DNA of 15,602 nt from Planctomycetota bacterium (GTDB lineage Bacteria; Planctomycetota; UBA11346): the NCBI GenBank assembly GCA_024641365.1, contig JAHEDF010000033.1, forward strand, positions 1 through 15,602, read 5' to 3'. This document shows positions 7,088 through 14,671 of the stretch, in pieces. A program made the translations under genes and the position numbers. The first letter of the stretch is position 1; each line of letters starts with the position of its first letter. Under the pieces are notes generated by a model. That model made no database searches. It was not told the DNA's origin and was given only the letters and a program-made list of their open reading frames with translations.

Positions 7088-8509
7088 ATGACTGCGACAG
7101 CAGACGCCGGCGTCATCGGCATGGCCGTAATGGGCCGCAACCTCGCAAAAAATATTGAATCACGCGGCAACACCGTAGCGATTTACAATCGCTCATGGGA
7201 AAAAACGCAAGAGGTCATGGAGTGGGAACACGGCAAGAATGCCCGCTTCGTCCCCTGCAAAGAATTAAAAGATTTTGTTGCAGCCATTAAACGTCCACGC
7301 CGCATTATTATTATGGTACAAGCTGGCAAAGGTACCGATGCCGTTATTGAAGCGATCGCACCATTATTAGAAAAAGGTGATATTTTAGTCGATGGCGGCA
7401 ACGCACATTGGGCTGATACCGATCGTCGCAATGAATTTGCTAAAGATAAAAATTTCTTCTTTGTCGGCATGGGTGTTTCGGGTGGAGAAGAAGGCGCGCG
7501 TATCGGACCGTCAATTATGCCTGGTGGAAATAAAGACGCTGTTAATAAATTAATGCCCATTTTAACGGAAATCAGCGCGAAGGCTGGCAAAGGTAATAAA
7601 GAGCCTTGCGTAACGTGGTGTGGTGAAGGTTCTGCCGGCCATTTTGTAAAAATGGTTCACAACGGTATTGAATATGGCGACATGCAAATGATCGCTGAAT
7701 GTTATGATCTCATGTTCCGTGGTTTAAAAATGAACCACAAGAAATGCGCTGCTACATTTACCAAATGGAATAAAGGTGAATTAGCGAGCTTCTTAATCGA
7801 ACTCACTGGAAATATTGCAGACAAAGCCGATCCCAAGAAGAAGGGCAAATTCTTGCTCGACGCTATACGCGACGCTGCCGGACAAAAAGGCACCGGTAAA
7901 TGGACCACTATGGCTGCGCTCGAAGTCGGTGTACCCATTCCAACCATTACCGCAGCTGTTGATGCGCGGTTAATTAGCTCAGTAAAAACTGAACGTGAGG
8001 CAGCAGCGAAAATTTTAAAATTAAAAACTAAAAAACTCAAAGGTGTCAGCATCAATGACATCGCTAAAGCATTGTATGCGGCGAAAATTGCTGCTTACGC
8101 ACAAGGCCTGCGCTTAATTGTCGAAACCAGTAAAGCACGCGGTTACAATACCGACTTAGGCAGTATTCCTGCCATCTGGCGCGGTGGCTGTATTATTCGC
8201 GCTGTATTCTTAGATCGCATCACCACCGCATTTAAGAAACAAGCCAACTTACCAAGCTTGCTTACTGCTGGTGAATTTAAGAAAGACATTGCTCGCACCT
8301 TGCCAGCATTACGTAAAGTTGTCGCTGCTGCAGTAACCGCTGGTTTACCAGTACCTGCTTTGTCGGCATCGTTGGCCTATATTGAAGGTTACGCTTCGGC
8401 ACGTTTGCCTGCCTACGTCACGCAAGCACAACGTGATGCGTTTGGTTCCCATACGTACGAACGTAACGAAAAACCAGGTGAGTTTATTCATACCGAATGG
8501 CTTGACTGA
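7088..8509 (+). CDS. gnd: 6-phosphogluconate dehydrogenase, decarboxylating (NADP-dependent)
   Basis: This is the cytoplasmic enzyme of the oxidative pentose phosphate pathway, converting 6-phosphogluconate to ribulose 5-phosphate and CO2 while reducing NADP. It has 473 residues, the usual length of the long dimeric form. The N-terminal Rossmann motif is GVIGMAVMGRNLAKN (from residue 8), followed by YNRS (33-36), the Asn-Arg-Ser turn that selects NADP. The substrate motif GVSGGEEGARIGPSIMPGG is intact. The catalytic stretch AGHFVKMVHNGIEYGDM holds K188 and E195, the acid/base pair. The helical domain carries DAAGQKGTGKWT and IPAIWRGGCIIRAVFL. The C-terminal tail has FGSHTYER and ends in GEFIHTEW, the usual substrate-closing tail. 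AAGGA lies 10 bases before the ATG. The gene stands alone between a long leader and a strong terminator. Confidence 0.97.
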   Translation: MTATADAGVIGMAVMGRNLAKNIESRGNTVAIYNRSWEKTQEVMEWEHGKNARFVPCKELKDFVAAIKRPRRIIIMVQAGKGTDAVIEAIAPLLEKGDILVDGGNAHWADTDRRNEFAKDKNFFFVGMGVSGGEEGARIGPSIMPGGNKDAVNKLMPILTEISAKAGKGNKEPCVTWCGEGSAGHFVKMVHNGIEYGDMQMIAECYDLMFRGLKMNHKKCAATFTKWNKGELASFLIELTGNIADKADPKKKGKFLLDAIRDAAGQKGTGKWTTMAALEVGVPIPTITAAVDARLISSVKTEREAAAKILKLKTKKLKGVSINDIAKALYAAKIAAYAQGLRLIVETSKARGYNTDLGSIPAIWRGGCIIRAVFLDRITTAFKKQANLPSLLTAGEFKKDIARTLPALRKVVAAAVTAGLPVPALSASLAYIEGYASARLPAYVTQAQRDAFGSHTYERNEKPGEFIHTEWLD

Positions 8510-8561
8510 TTTACCAAACAGTAATTAAAGACGTTTCATTTATTAATTAGAAAACGTTTAT

Positions 8562-8595
8562 AACGCGCACTGCGATTAGCAGTGCGCGTTTTTTT
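8562..8595 (+). terminator. Rho-independent terminator of gnd
   Basis: A perfect 12-base stem, AACGCGCACTGC (8562-8573) with GCAGTGCGCGTT (8579-8590), loop GATTA, runs into seven T residues (8589-8595). It lies about 50 bases after the gnd stop. Confidence 0.95.
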
Positions 8596-8863
8596 AATCG
8601 TTTTATGCTGCATAAATTAGCTATGTGCTACATTGCAGCAGTTCATATCGACTGAGATCAAAATGGTCATTTAGTATGCAAAATAGGACAGTGTCCTTTT
8701 CCTGTTGTGGTGTTGTATCTGAAAAATAAATCACCTGCTTAAATAAGAACTAATTCTCGTGTTTTATCCGCCTCTGTATTGTCAAAATGCTGATACAAAA
8801 CAGATGAAGTTAATCACCACTCCCTCTTGCTCTTTTTCTACTATACCATGAGCTGCGCTCGTC
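8596..8863. other. Intergenic region with a palindrome, upstream of the EamA transporter
   Basis: About 270 bases without a gene. The one clear structure is the palindrome AGGACA-G-TGTCCT (8685-8697), flanked by A/T runs that extend the symmetry with one mismatch to 8682-8700. It has the size and form of a dimeric repressor site. No good promoter pair is visible; TATACC (8842-8847) lies close to the start but lacks a -35 at proper spacing. Confidence 0.5.
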
Positions 8864-9844
8864 ATGGCTACGCTCAATTCTAGAACTATTGCGATTATTG
8901 CGTTACTGGGCGCATGTGCTTGTTGGGGGCTAAGCTTTCCGCTCATGAAAGGCTTAGCGCAAATGCAGGGCGATGCCTATCCTGGGATCAGTAGTTGGTT
9001 TACCTCATCATGGGGATTGTCGCTGCGTTTTTTATTTGCGGGCATAATTGTTGGTTTGTGGTGTCGGCATTTATTAAAAGACACTTCCCGTTCAGAATGG
9101 TCACAAGCTATCGGGTTAGGCGTATTCACGGCTGGCGGCATGATTCTACAAATGGATGGGCTTAATTATACAAGTGCATCGGTGTCGGCATTTATTACAC
9201 AAAGTTATTGTATGTATATTCCTCTCATGATTGCGATTATGGTTCGCAAATTACCGTCATTACACGTTTTTTTATCGGCTATTTTAGTCATGGCCGGAGT
9301 TGCAGTCTTGTCTGATTTACATGTTAGTGAAATTAGTTTAGGGCGTGGCGAATTAGAAACGTTGTTATCATCATTTGTTTTTGCCATTTTAATTCTGTGG
9401 ATTGATCGACCCGTTTATGCACGCAATCACATGGGGCGTGTTTCCGCGATCGCGTTTGTGGTTACGGGCATCTTAATGGTACCTGTAGCATTAATAACCA
9501 TGCCGTCTGCTGCTCACTTGGTACTTATTTATAATACGCCTGCCACCATTGGTTGCTTAGTAATGCTGACCATTATCTGTACTATCGGTGGTATGATGTT
9601 GATGTACGCATTTCAACGCGATGTTGGAGCAATCACCGCCAGTATTACTTATTCTTTTGAACCGGTTTTTGCCTGCGTATTTGCGTTTTTTCTACCGAAT
9701 TTGTTATCCATGTGGTCTGGCATTAAATACCTCAATGAAGTAGTGACCACCAGTCTCTTAGTTGGTGGAGCACTCATATTAGCCGCCAATATTGTCATTC
9801 AGCTCAAATCCGCTGACGTTGACCCAGCAATTAGCAAAATGTAA
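8864..9844 (+). CDS. EamA-type (DMT superfamily) inner-membrane transporter
   Basis: A 326-residue polytopic membrane protein of the drug/metabolite transporter superfamily. It shows about ten hydrophobic segments arranged as two EamA repeats (roughly 8-140 and 155-305). The first helix has the usual layout, IALLGACACWGLSFPLMKG. The second half contains GGMMLMYAFQRDVGAITASI and then SITYSFEPVFACVFAFF, the EamA signature stretch in which the protein enters its last two helices. The C-terminus has the short hydrophilic tail of the family. Substrate cannot be told; relatives export amino acids or small metabolites. The start at 8864 is chosen because the first helix follows at once; no clear Shine-Dalgarno is present (only GAG at 8850). 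An ATG at 8848 is out of frame and stops soon. It is the first of five same-strand genes, but the gaps of 68-101 bases leave it open whether all share one transcript. Confidence 0.92.
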   Translation: MATLNSRTIAIIALLGACACWGLSFPLMKGLAQMQGDAYPGISSWFTSSWGLSLRFLFAGIIVGLWCRHLLKDTSRSEWSQAIGLGVFTAGGMILQMDGLNYTSASVSAFITQSYCMYIPLMIAIMVRKLPSLHVFLSAILVMAGVAVLSDLHVSEISLGRGELETLLSSFVFAILILWIDRPVYARNHMGRVSAIAFVVTGILMVPVALITMPSAAHLVLIYNTPATIGCLVMLTIICTIGGMMLMYAFQRDVGAITASITYSFEPVFACVFAFFLPNLLSMWSGIKYLNEVVTTSLLVGGALILAANIVIQLKSADVDPAISKM

Positions 9845-9912
9845 TCACACCAATAATTGTTTTAATTTGAATTGCATGACAGCAAAAAGTGCGGACGTTG
9901 TGTCTGCCTGTC

Positions 9913-10860
9913 ATGACTTCCGAACCTACTCCCTCGCAATCCGAATCTGTGTCGAACCCACGTGAGCCATCAGCAGTGGAACAATCTTTATTAAGTCGCA
10001 CCTGGGTCGACTGTTTACAAGCAATATCATCAGCGCCCGATGTGGCTCAAGCATGGGCTAAGTCGAGTGTTCGGTATGTCCAATCAACTATTGGCTCATT
10101 GCGCTTATTTAGCTCAACCGACGCCGATACCTCCAGAGGTAATCCGGACCAAGACGAAACGCATTATTTTTTAATTCCTTCTCCAACTGGTTATGTGTTA
10201 GCTGAACGACGACGCTTACCACCTGGTATGGGAACGGTTAATTCATTACCAAAAGTACGTATTTTTCATGTTCACGACCTGGCTGGTGTAGCGATTTTGG
10301 AAGCTGAACTATTAGGGTCTCTCGCCAAAGAAAAATTACAGAAACCAGGTTTCGAAAATGACATTGCTACACGTTTAGAAACTATTGGTGAAGAAATTGA
10401 TCGCCAAAGTTTTTGGGTAACTGGCGGACTGATAATGGTTGGTGGTGCCGTTGCTATCGCGAATCCATTGTTGGGAATTGGCATCGCTGCAAAAGCACTG
10501 TTGCCGGAAATAGGTTCTAAATTAACCAAATTTGGCTTGGGTGCCGCTGCTGATTCGGTTCGCCGCATGGGAAAATCGTGGCGCGAACGCAGTGCACGCA
10601 AAGAAGCACACAGTGAAGTCAAACGGTTAGCACCACAAATAAATATTGATTCTGTGTTAGTCTTTTTTGATACGCTCGTTGCACTGGGGCACAACGCAGA
10701 TCCCGCTTTACAAGAAGTCGAACGATTACCGCACTGGTGGCGCAGCCGTGACCAACGTCTAACGATGTCGGTAGTGTGCTCTGTCCTTGAATCAACAAAT
10801 CCTTGGCCGTTATGGCTTGAGACAGTGCGTAACCAGTTACAAACTTTACCACCCGAATAA
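9913..10860 (+). CDS. Protein of unknown function with a central glycine-rich hydrophobic segment
   Basis: I do not recognise this 315-residue protein. Residues 1-25 are polar and Ser/Pro/Glu-rich. Residues 28-160 look like a folded soluble domain with strands (THYFLIPSPTGYVLAE, VRIFHVHDL) and helices. Residues 167-200 (SFWVTGGLIMVGGAVAIANP and on to IGIAAKALLP) are hydrophobic and rich in Gly and Ala, long enough for one membrane span or a short hairpin. A basic stretch follows (RRMGKSWRERSARKEAHSEVKR), then a helical C-terminal domain with a Trp cluster (HWWRSRD, NPWPLWLE). No signal peptide is seen. The start is uncertain: ATG 9913 is preferred, but GTG 9889 in the same frame would add eight residues, and neither has a Shine-Dalgarno. 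Its unbroken length and codon use like its neighbours support a real gene. Confidence 0.8.
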   Translation: MTSEPTPSQSESVSNPREPSAVEQSLLSRTWVDCLQAISSAPDVAQAWAKSSVRYVQSTIGSLRLFSSTDADTSRGNPDQDETHYFLIPSPTGYVLAERRRLPPGMGTVNSLPKVRIFHVHDLAGVAILEAELLGSLAKEKLQKPGFENDIATRLETIGEEIDRQSFWVTGGLIMVGGAVAIANPLLGIGIAAKALLPEIGSKLTKFGLGAAADSVRRMGKSWRERSARKEAHSEVKRLAPQINIDSVLVFFDTLVALGHNADPALQEVERLPHWWRSRDQRLTMSVVCSVLESTNPWPLWLETVRNQLQTLPPE

Positions 10861-10861
10861 T

Positions 10862-10882
10862 GTGCTCATAAATATGAGCCAC
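10862..10882 (+). terminator. Short hairpin after the unknown gene (weak terminator candidate)
   Basis: GCTCAT (10864-10869) pairs with ATGAGC (10874-10879) around an AAAT loop, and GTG/CAC adds pairs beyond a one-base bulge. It begins two bases after the stop. There is no T run after it, so it may be only an RNA-stabilising hairpin. Confidence 0.35.
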
Positions 10883-10961
10883 AGAGATTTATAATTGAGG
10901 CGTTGTTCAGATGCATCAGATAAGAACTAGCCGATATCGATTATGACGTTCTACTGCCAAC

Positions 10962-11504
10962 ATGCCACACATCGTTATTATCCCTGGCTCCAATCGCACT
11001 GGTGCCGTATCACTAAAAGTCGCTCAACAAATTGAGGGCGATTACCAACAACTTGGTTGCACGACTGATATCGTAACCATGGATTTGGAACCTGATTTTT
11101 TACATCCAAATGCTTATAAAGAAAAATCACCGGCTATTACCACACGCGTTGATCGTTATTTAAAAGCGGATGGTGTCGTATTTGTGATTCCTGAATATAA
11201 TGGAAGTTATCCGGGTATATTAAAATTATTTGTTGATATGTTACCCGATAAAACAAGTTTTAATAAACGGCCCTGTGCTTTTATTGGTATAGCAGCCGGA
11301 CAATTCCAAGCACTACGTGCAGTCGAACATTTCCAGGGTGTTGCCGGTTATCGTAATGCCCACATGTATCCCAATCGTATATTCGTTGGTGCTGTTTATA
11401 AAGTAATCGGACCTGATCAGAAAATTAATGACCCGGCTTTGGTTGAGCGTCTGCAGGCGCAAGCCACGGGTTTTGTTAGTTTTATCACATCGCTAGCTGG
11501 CTAG
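10962..11504 (+). CDS. NADPH-dependent FMN reductase family flavoprotein
   Basis: A 180-residue cytoplasmic flavodoxin-fold protein of the NADPH-dependent FMN reductase family (ChrR/azoreductase-like). MPHIVIIPGSNRTGAVSLKV gives the first strand and the phosphate-binding loop (GSNRTGAVS, residues 9-17) that holds the FMN phosphate. VFVIPEYNGSYPGILK (73-88) is the family signature; PEYN at 77-80 borders the isoalloxazine ring. A third typical segment, CAFIGIAAGQFQALRAVEHF, follows. Length is normal. Members reduce quinones, chromate, azo dyes or free flavin with NAD(P)H, but the sequence does not show which. The ATG is fixed by the strand-loop motif starting at residue 3. No Shine-Dalgarno is visible in the 20 bases before it. 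Confidence 0.93.
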   Translation: MPHIVIIPGSNRTGAVSLKVAQQIEGDYQQLGCTTDIVTMDLEPDFLHPNAYKEKSPAITTRVDRYLKADGVVFVIPEYNGSYPGILKLFVDMLPDKTSFNKRPCAFIGIAAGQFQALRAVEHFQGVAGYRNAHMYPNRIFVGAVYKVIGPDQKINDPALVERLQAQATGFVSFITSLAG

Positions 11505-11549
11505 ATGGGCTTTTCTCAATCGTTGTCACTGTGCGGCCTGTGCTGAACG

Positions 11550-11578
11550 TTGCGCGGCGGCAATCTAGTATTCATAAT
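11550..11578 (+). promoter_or_regulatory. Promoter candidate for the coiled-coil/SBP-OmpA pair
   Basis: TTGCGC (11550-11555) and CATAAT (11573-11578) are 17 bases apart, a fair sigma-70-type pair. Transcription would begin near 11585, about five bases before the ATG at 11590, giving an essentially leaderless message. That fits the absence of a Shine-Dalgarno there. Confidence 0.45.
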
Positions 11579-11589
11579 CTGCCGCAGCG

Positions 11590-12444
11590 ATGAAAGCCAG
11601 CTTCTTCACCTATCTTAAGGCAGCTTTTAATGCCCGGCCTTTGGGTATGCCGATTCCACCAAATTGGGTGGCTATCGCAGCGGCGGGATTTATAGGCTTT
11701 ATAGATCCCGGTTATTGGATAATTGCCGTCGGACTTGAACTTGGTTATTTATTATTACTGGCCACCAATAGCCGGTTTCGCAAAACAGTTGATGGTGAAT
11801 TAGTCATGGAAACCAGCGGACAATGGGAGCAACAGCGCGCTAAATTAATGCAACAATTACCAAGCGCAGAGCGCACGCGTCAGAGTAGCTTAGAGGAACG
11901 CTGTCGTACAATTTTGGACAGCAATAAAGATGATGCATCGCAACAACAACAAGCAGAAAACTTAGCGCAATTAGCGTGGGTGCATTTACGTTTATTATTG
12001 TCTCGACGTCGCGTGCAGCAAGTTATTGATGAAGCAGATAAACCAGCCGAGTTGTCACGCCGTATTCGAGACCTTGAACATCAAATAGCAAATTCTGCTC
12101 AAGCAACTGATGCGACTCATGAAAAATTACATAAAAGCTTATCAAGCCAACTCGACATCTTAACCGCTCGCCAAGCTAGTCACAATAAAGCGCATGAGCA
12201 ATTAACATTAATTGATGCTGAATTAGAACGCCTGCGCCAACAAGTCGAATTGGTGCGCGAGCAATCTATGTTGTCGAGCGATGCCGGTGCGGCGAGTCGC
12301 ACCATTGATGCGCTGGGCGCAACATTAAATGAAACAACGCGTTGGCTCAGTGATCAACGCGAGGTGTTAGGAGAAATGGAAGATCTCTCTACCGCTCCGC
12401 CACCAGCCGCTATTTTCTCCGCCCAAACCACTGGGCAATCGTAA
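11590..12444 (+). CDS. Membrane-anchored coiled-coil protein
   Basis: A 284-residue protein. An N-terminal hydrophobic hairpin covers residues 26-39 and 42-58, split by DPGYW, with RPLGMPIPPNW just before it; the layout recalls conserved envelope proteins I associate with Planctomycetota/Verrucomicrobiota, though I cannot name the family. A long hydrophilic part follows, rich in Gln, Glu, Ala, Leu and Arg and mostly helical; residues about 150-245 have heptad-like spacing, so a coiled coil is likely. The C-terminus is Pro/Ala/Ser-rich and disordered. The short loop between the helices suggests both termini lie on the same side, probably the cytoplasm. It is 33 bases ahead of the SBP-OmpA gene, and I infer that the two products cooperate. 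Start: ATG immediately before the amphipathic N-terminus, no Shine-Dalgarno, with a promoter candidate just upstream. Confidence 0.88.
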   Translation: MKASFFTYLKAAFNARPLGMPIPPNWVAIAAAGFIGFIDPGYWIIAVGLELGYLLLLATNSRFRKTVDGELVMETSGQWEQQRAKLMQQLPSAERTRQSSLEERCRTILDSNKDDASQQQQAENLAQLAWVHLRLLLSRRRVQQVIDEADKPAELSRRIRDLEHQIANSAQATDATHEKLHKSLSSQLDILTARQASHNKAHEQLTLIDAELERLRQQVELVREQSMLSSDAGAASRTIDALGATLNETTRWLSDQREVLGEMEDLSTAPPPAAIFSAQTTGQS

Positions 12445-12477
12445 ATCTTTTCACGTACCTGTCATAAAGGAACTGCT

Positions 12478-14178
12478 ATGTCTTTACTTTCTCGTCGCGG
12501 ATCAGGCCTTACTGGTCTTGGTGTATTTTTTTCATTCCTGATGATTTTGGGATTAATTGCGCTTGGCGTGTTTGTATTATTTCAAGAGGAAGGAACGCCG
12601 CAGCCGACACCTGCTACATCAACTGACAAACCTAATGCTACGGCTTCCACACCCAATGCCCCGGGACCACACATTGGCGAATTAATTGAGCCATCTACCA
12701 GTGCGCCACCGTTAGATGCTGCCGGAACGTACGTTCCCAAGGACGATATTATTGATATCGACATTAGTGAATATGCCGGTTACGCAGGCCTTATTGTTGC
12801 GAATGGTGGTTTGGAACCAAATCCAGAATCAATTTTTACCAAACAATATGGTATTAAAGTACGCTTAAATGTTAACGAAGGCGAAAATTGGTCTGCGTTG
12901 AATAATGGAAAATTTGCAGCTTCTGCGACAACCGTTGATTGCTTGCCTGTGCAAGGACGTCAATTCAATGTCAAAGTTCCGGTACAAATTGCGTTTAGTC
13001 GTGGGGCAGATGGCGTGGTTGTGCAAAGCAAATTTAAAAAGGTTAATGATTTAGCAGGCCATATCTTAGTTACTTCACAATTTAATGAAGCGGATTTCTT
13101 TATTCGTTATCTTGCACAAGAAGCTGGATTGCAGGTGTCGATATTACCCGATCTTTCCGTTAAACCACCAGCAAACACGATTGGTTTAGTGTTTTGCGAG
13201 GATAGTTTTATTGCTGGTGATGTTTTCCTGAGAGAATTAGACCAAGAAAATCCACGCCTTGCTGGTTGTGTCAGTTGGGCACCAAAAACCTACGAAATTA
13301 TAGAAGCCTCTCAAGGTAAGGCTCGCATGTTAGTATCGAATAGAAATTTATTAATAATAGCTGACATTTTAGTGGTGAACAAAGGTTTTGCTGAAGCCAA
13401 TCCGCTAATGGTGCAAAATATTGTTGGCGGATTAATGACAGCCAATCAAATGCTACGGGATAACCCGACACCACATTTAGGAATCATTGCCAAAGCATTT
13501 AAATGGTCAGAAGAAGAAGCCAAAGAAGAATTATCTCGTGTTCATTTCAGTAACTTACCAGAAAATATTGCCTTCTTTAATGGTACTATAGATGCTGCTG
13601 GTAGCTTTGGCAGTATTTATCAATCATCAGTTTTATCCTACGGTAGCGTCATCACCAACCCCGTCGGTGCCGAACGCTTTATTGATCAGTCCGCTTTAGA
13701 CGCTCTTGAGAAAACTGGTAAATTCGCCCAACAAAAAATCGCCATCGCTCCAATCAAAAGTGGTAATGCCAGCGCTATCGAAGGATCACCATTACTCAGC
13801 AAAGATATACGCTTTTTATTCGAGCCTAATTCTGCTGCATTAGCTGCTGATAGTCCTGAAAACATCACATATTTAGACACCATTAAAGGCTATTTAAAAA
13901 TCAGTCCAGGATCGATGGTATTATTACGCGGTCACGTGGACAATTCGCTGGTTTCACAATTTCGTGACCAAGGCGGTGAAGCCTTGGTACGCAATATGGC
14001 GTTAAAAGCGGTCGCTTTATCAAAGGAGCGAGCAGCAAGCGTACGCAAAGCGCTCATTGAACATGCAAAAATTGCACCTGATCGCATAGAAACAATAGGT
14101 CGAGGCTGGGAAGAACCGGCGGGCAATGACGCGGATAAAAATCGTCGCGTCGAAGTACAGTGGTTTACACTCGAATAA
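12478..14178 (+). CDS. Membrane-anchored substrate-binding-like domain fused to a C-terminal OmpA domain
   Basis: A 566-residue two-domain envelope protein. Residues 14-35 are a single membrane anchor; 37-85 are a Pro/Thr/Ala-rich linker that can reach across the periplasm. Residues about 95-420 resemble type 2 periplasmic binding proteins of the nitrate/sulfonate (SsuA/NMT1-like) kind, with GYAGLIVANGG near the start and GCVSWAPKTYEI late in the domain. Residues about 440-566 are an OmpA-like peptidoglycan-binding domain: IRFLFEPNSAAL, then GHVDN with D488, SKERAASV with R518, IGRGWEEP and NRRVEV. D488 and R518 match the Asp and Arg that grip diaminopimelate, but are 30 apart instead of about 15, so there is a local insertion. 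AAAGGAA precedes the ATG. No ABC permease or ATPase lies nearby, so it is unlikely to be an importer subunit; sensing or envelope anchoring is more plausible. Confidence 0.9.
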   Translation: MSLLSRRGSGLTGLGVFFSFLMILGLIALGVFVLFQEEGTPQPTPATSTDKPNATASTPNAPGPHIGELIEPSTSAPPLDAAGTYVPKDDIIDIDISEYAGYAGLIVANGGLEPNPESIFTKQYGIKVRLNVNEGENWSALNNGKFAASATTVDCLPVQGRQFNVKVPVQIAFSRGADGVVVQSKFKKVNDLAGHILVTSQFNEADFFIRYLAQEAGLQVSILPDLSVKPPANTIGLVFCEDSFIAGDVFLRELDQENPRLAGCVSWAPKTYEIIEASQGKARMLVSNRNLLIIADILVVNKGFAEANPLMVQNIVGGLMTANQMLRDNPTPHLGIIAKAFKWSEEEAKEELSRVHFSNLPENIAFFNGTIDAAGSFGSIYQSSVLSYGSVITNPVGAERFIDQSALDALEKTGKFAQQKIAIAPIKSGNASAIEGSPLLSKDIRFLFEPNSAALAADSPENITYLDTIKGYLKISPGSMVLLRGHVDNSLVSQFRDQGGEALVRNMALKAVALSKERAASVRKALIEHAKIAPDRIETIGRGWEEPAGNDADKNRRVEVQWFTLE

Positions 14179-14206
14179 TAAATATCAGTTATTTTAAAAA
14201 ATAAGC

Positions 14207-14243
14207 GAACGCGGAGTAAGTAATATATTACTACTCCGCGTTC
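14207..14243. terminator. Bidirectional terminator hairpin between convergent genes
   Basis: GAACGCGGAGTA (14207-14218) pairs perfectly with TACTCCGCGTTC (14232-14243). The inside is itself the palindrome GTAATATATTAC (14220-14231), with one bulged A. T-rich sequence follows on the plus strand (CCTTTCTTT), and on the minus strand the read-out is ATTTTTT. It serves both the SBP-OmpA gene and the convergent small membrane protein gene. Confidence 0.88.
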
Positions 14244-14257
14244 TCCTTTCTTTATAA

Positions 14258-14590
14258 TTATGCTTTAGGCTTTGGCGGCATGGAAATTGCATTTTGATTT
14301 TTAGTCAGCGGTAATTCTTTTTGTGCCCATACTGCATGATAATCTTTTGGGGTTGGCTGACGAGTAAAAGCCCAGGTGAAAATAAGTGGAAATAATGCCA
14401 ACGCCATGACTGGCCAAAAACCTTGCGCCATGGTCCAGCCGCCGCCTTTTCCCGGCATGCGTGCATCCCACCCCTGCGTAATTATATAAATCATCATCGG
14501 TATAAATACAGCAAACCAGCCGGTCCACGCCATAAGCGGGATAATGATAATTTCATTTATCGGCTTTGGTTGTTTTCTGAATTTTTTCAT
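14258..14590 (-). CDS. Small two-helix membrane protein of unknown function
   Basis: A 110-residue protein I do not recognise. A basic N-terminus (KKFRKQPKP) precedes a first membrane helix at about 12-38 (IIIIPLMAWTGWFAVFIPMM onward). A glycine-rich loop (DARMPGKGGGW) follows, then a second helix at about 55-75 (AQGFWPVMALALFPLIFTWA). The C-terminal tail is polar and ends in PPKPKA. The positive-inside rule puts both termini in the cytoplasm. AAGGG before the ATG at 14590 acts as a Shine-Dalgarno. An overlapping frame on the same strand is a shadow. It has its own promoter candidate with an inverted repeat just upstream, which suggests specific regulation. Confidence 0.8.
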   Translation of the reverse strand: MKKFRKQPKPINEIIIIPLMAWTGWFAVFIPMMIYIITQGWDARMPGKGGGWTMAQGFWPVMALALFPLIFTWAFTRQPTPKDYHAVWAQKELPLTKNQNAISMPPKPKA

Positions 14591-14618
14591 GCCCTTATTA
14601 TGGGAGTAGGGAATTTAA

Positions 14619-14636
14619 GAACGATATAAATCGTTC
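14619..14636. promoter_or_regulatory. Inverted repeat, probable operator in the leader of the small membrane protein gene
   Basis: GAACGAT (14619-14625) and ATCGTTC (14630-14636) form a perfect 7-base inverted repeat around ATAA. It lies just downstream of the minus-strand promoter at 14648-14656, a typical repressor position, about 30 bases before the start codon at 14590. It could also fold as an RNA hairpin. Confidence 0.5.
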
Positions 14637-14647
14637 ATTTTTGACCG

Positions 14648-14671
14648 ATTATACCATTTTATGCATGTCAA
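14648..14671 (-). promoter_or_regulatory. Extended -10 promoter for the small membrane protein gene
   Basis: Read on the minus strand, TGGTATAAT (14656 to 14648) is a perfect extended -10 (TGnTATAAT). A TTGACA (14671 to 14666) lies only 12 bases upstream, too close to be a normal -35, so the extended -10 probably carries the promoter. Transcription would start near 14641. Confidence 0.55.

Noticed and set aside
6774..7091. Open frame of 105 codons whose stop overlaps the gnd start codon as ATGA
   Set aside because: The ATGA overlap looks like coupling, but the protein is rich in Arg, Cys, Trp and His with no domain pattern, and no ribosome site precedes it. I treat it as a chance frame in the leader.
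7183..8061. Minus-strand open frames inside gnd
   Set aside because: They are antisense shadows of a strongly conserved enzyme and show no domain features.
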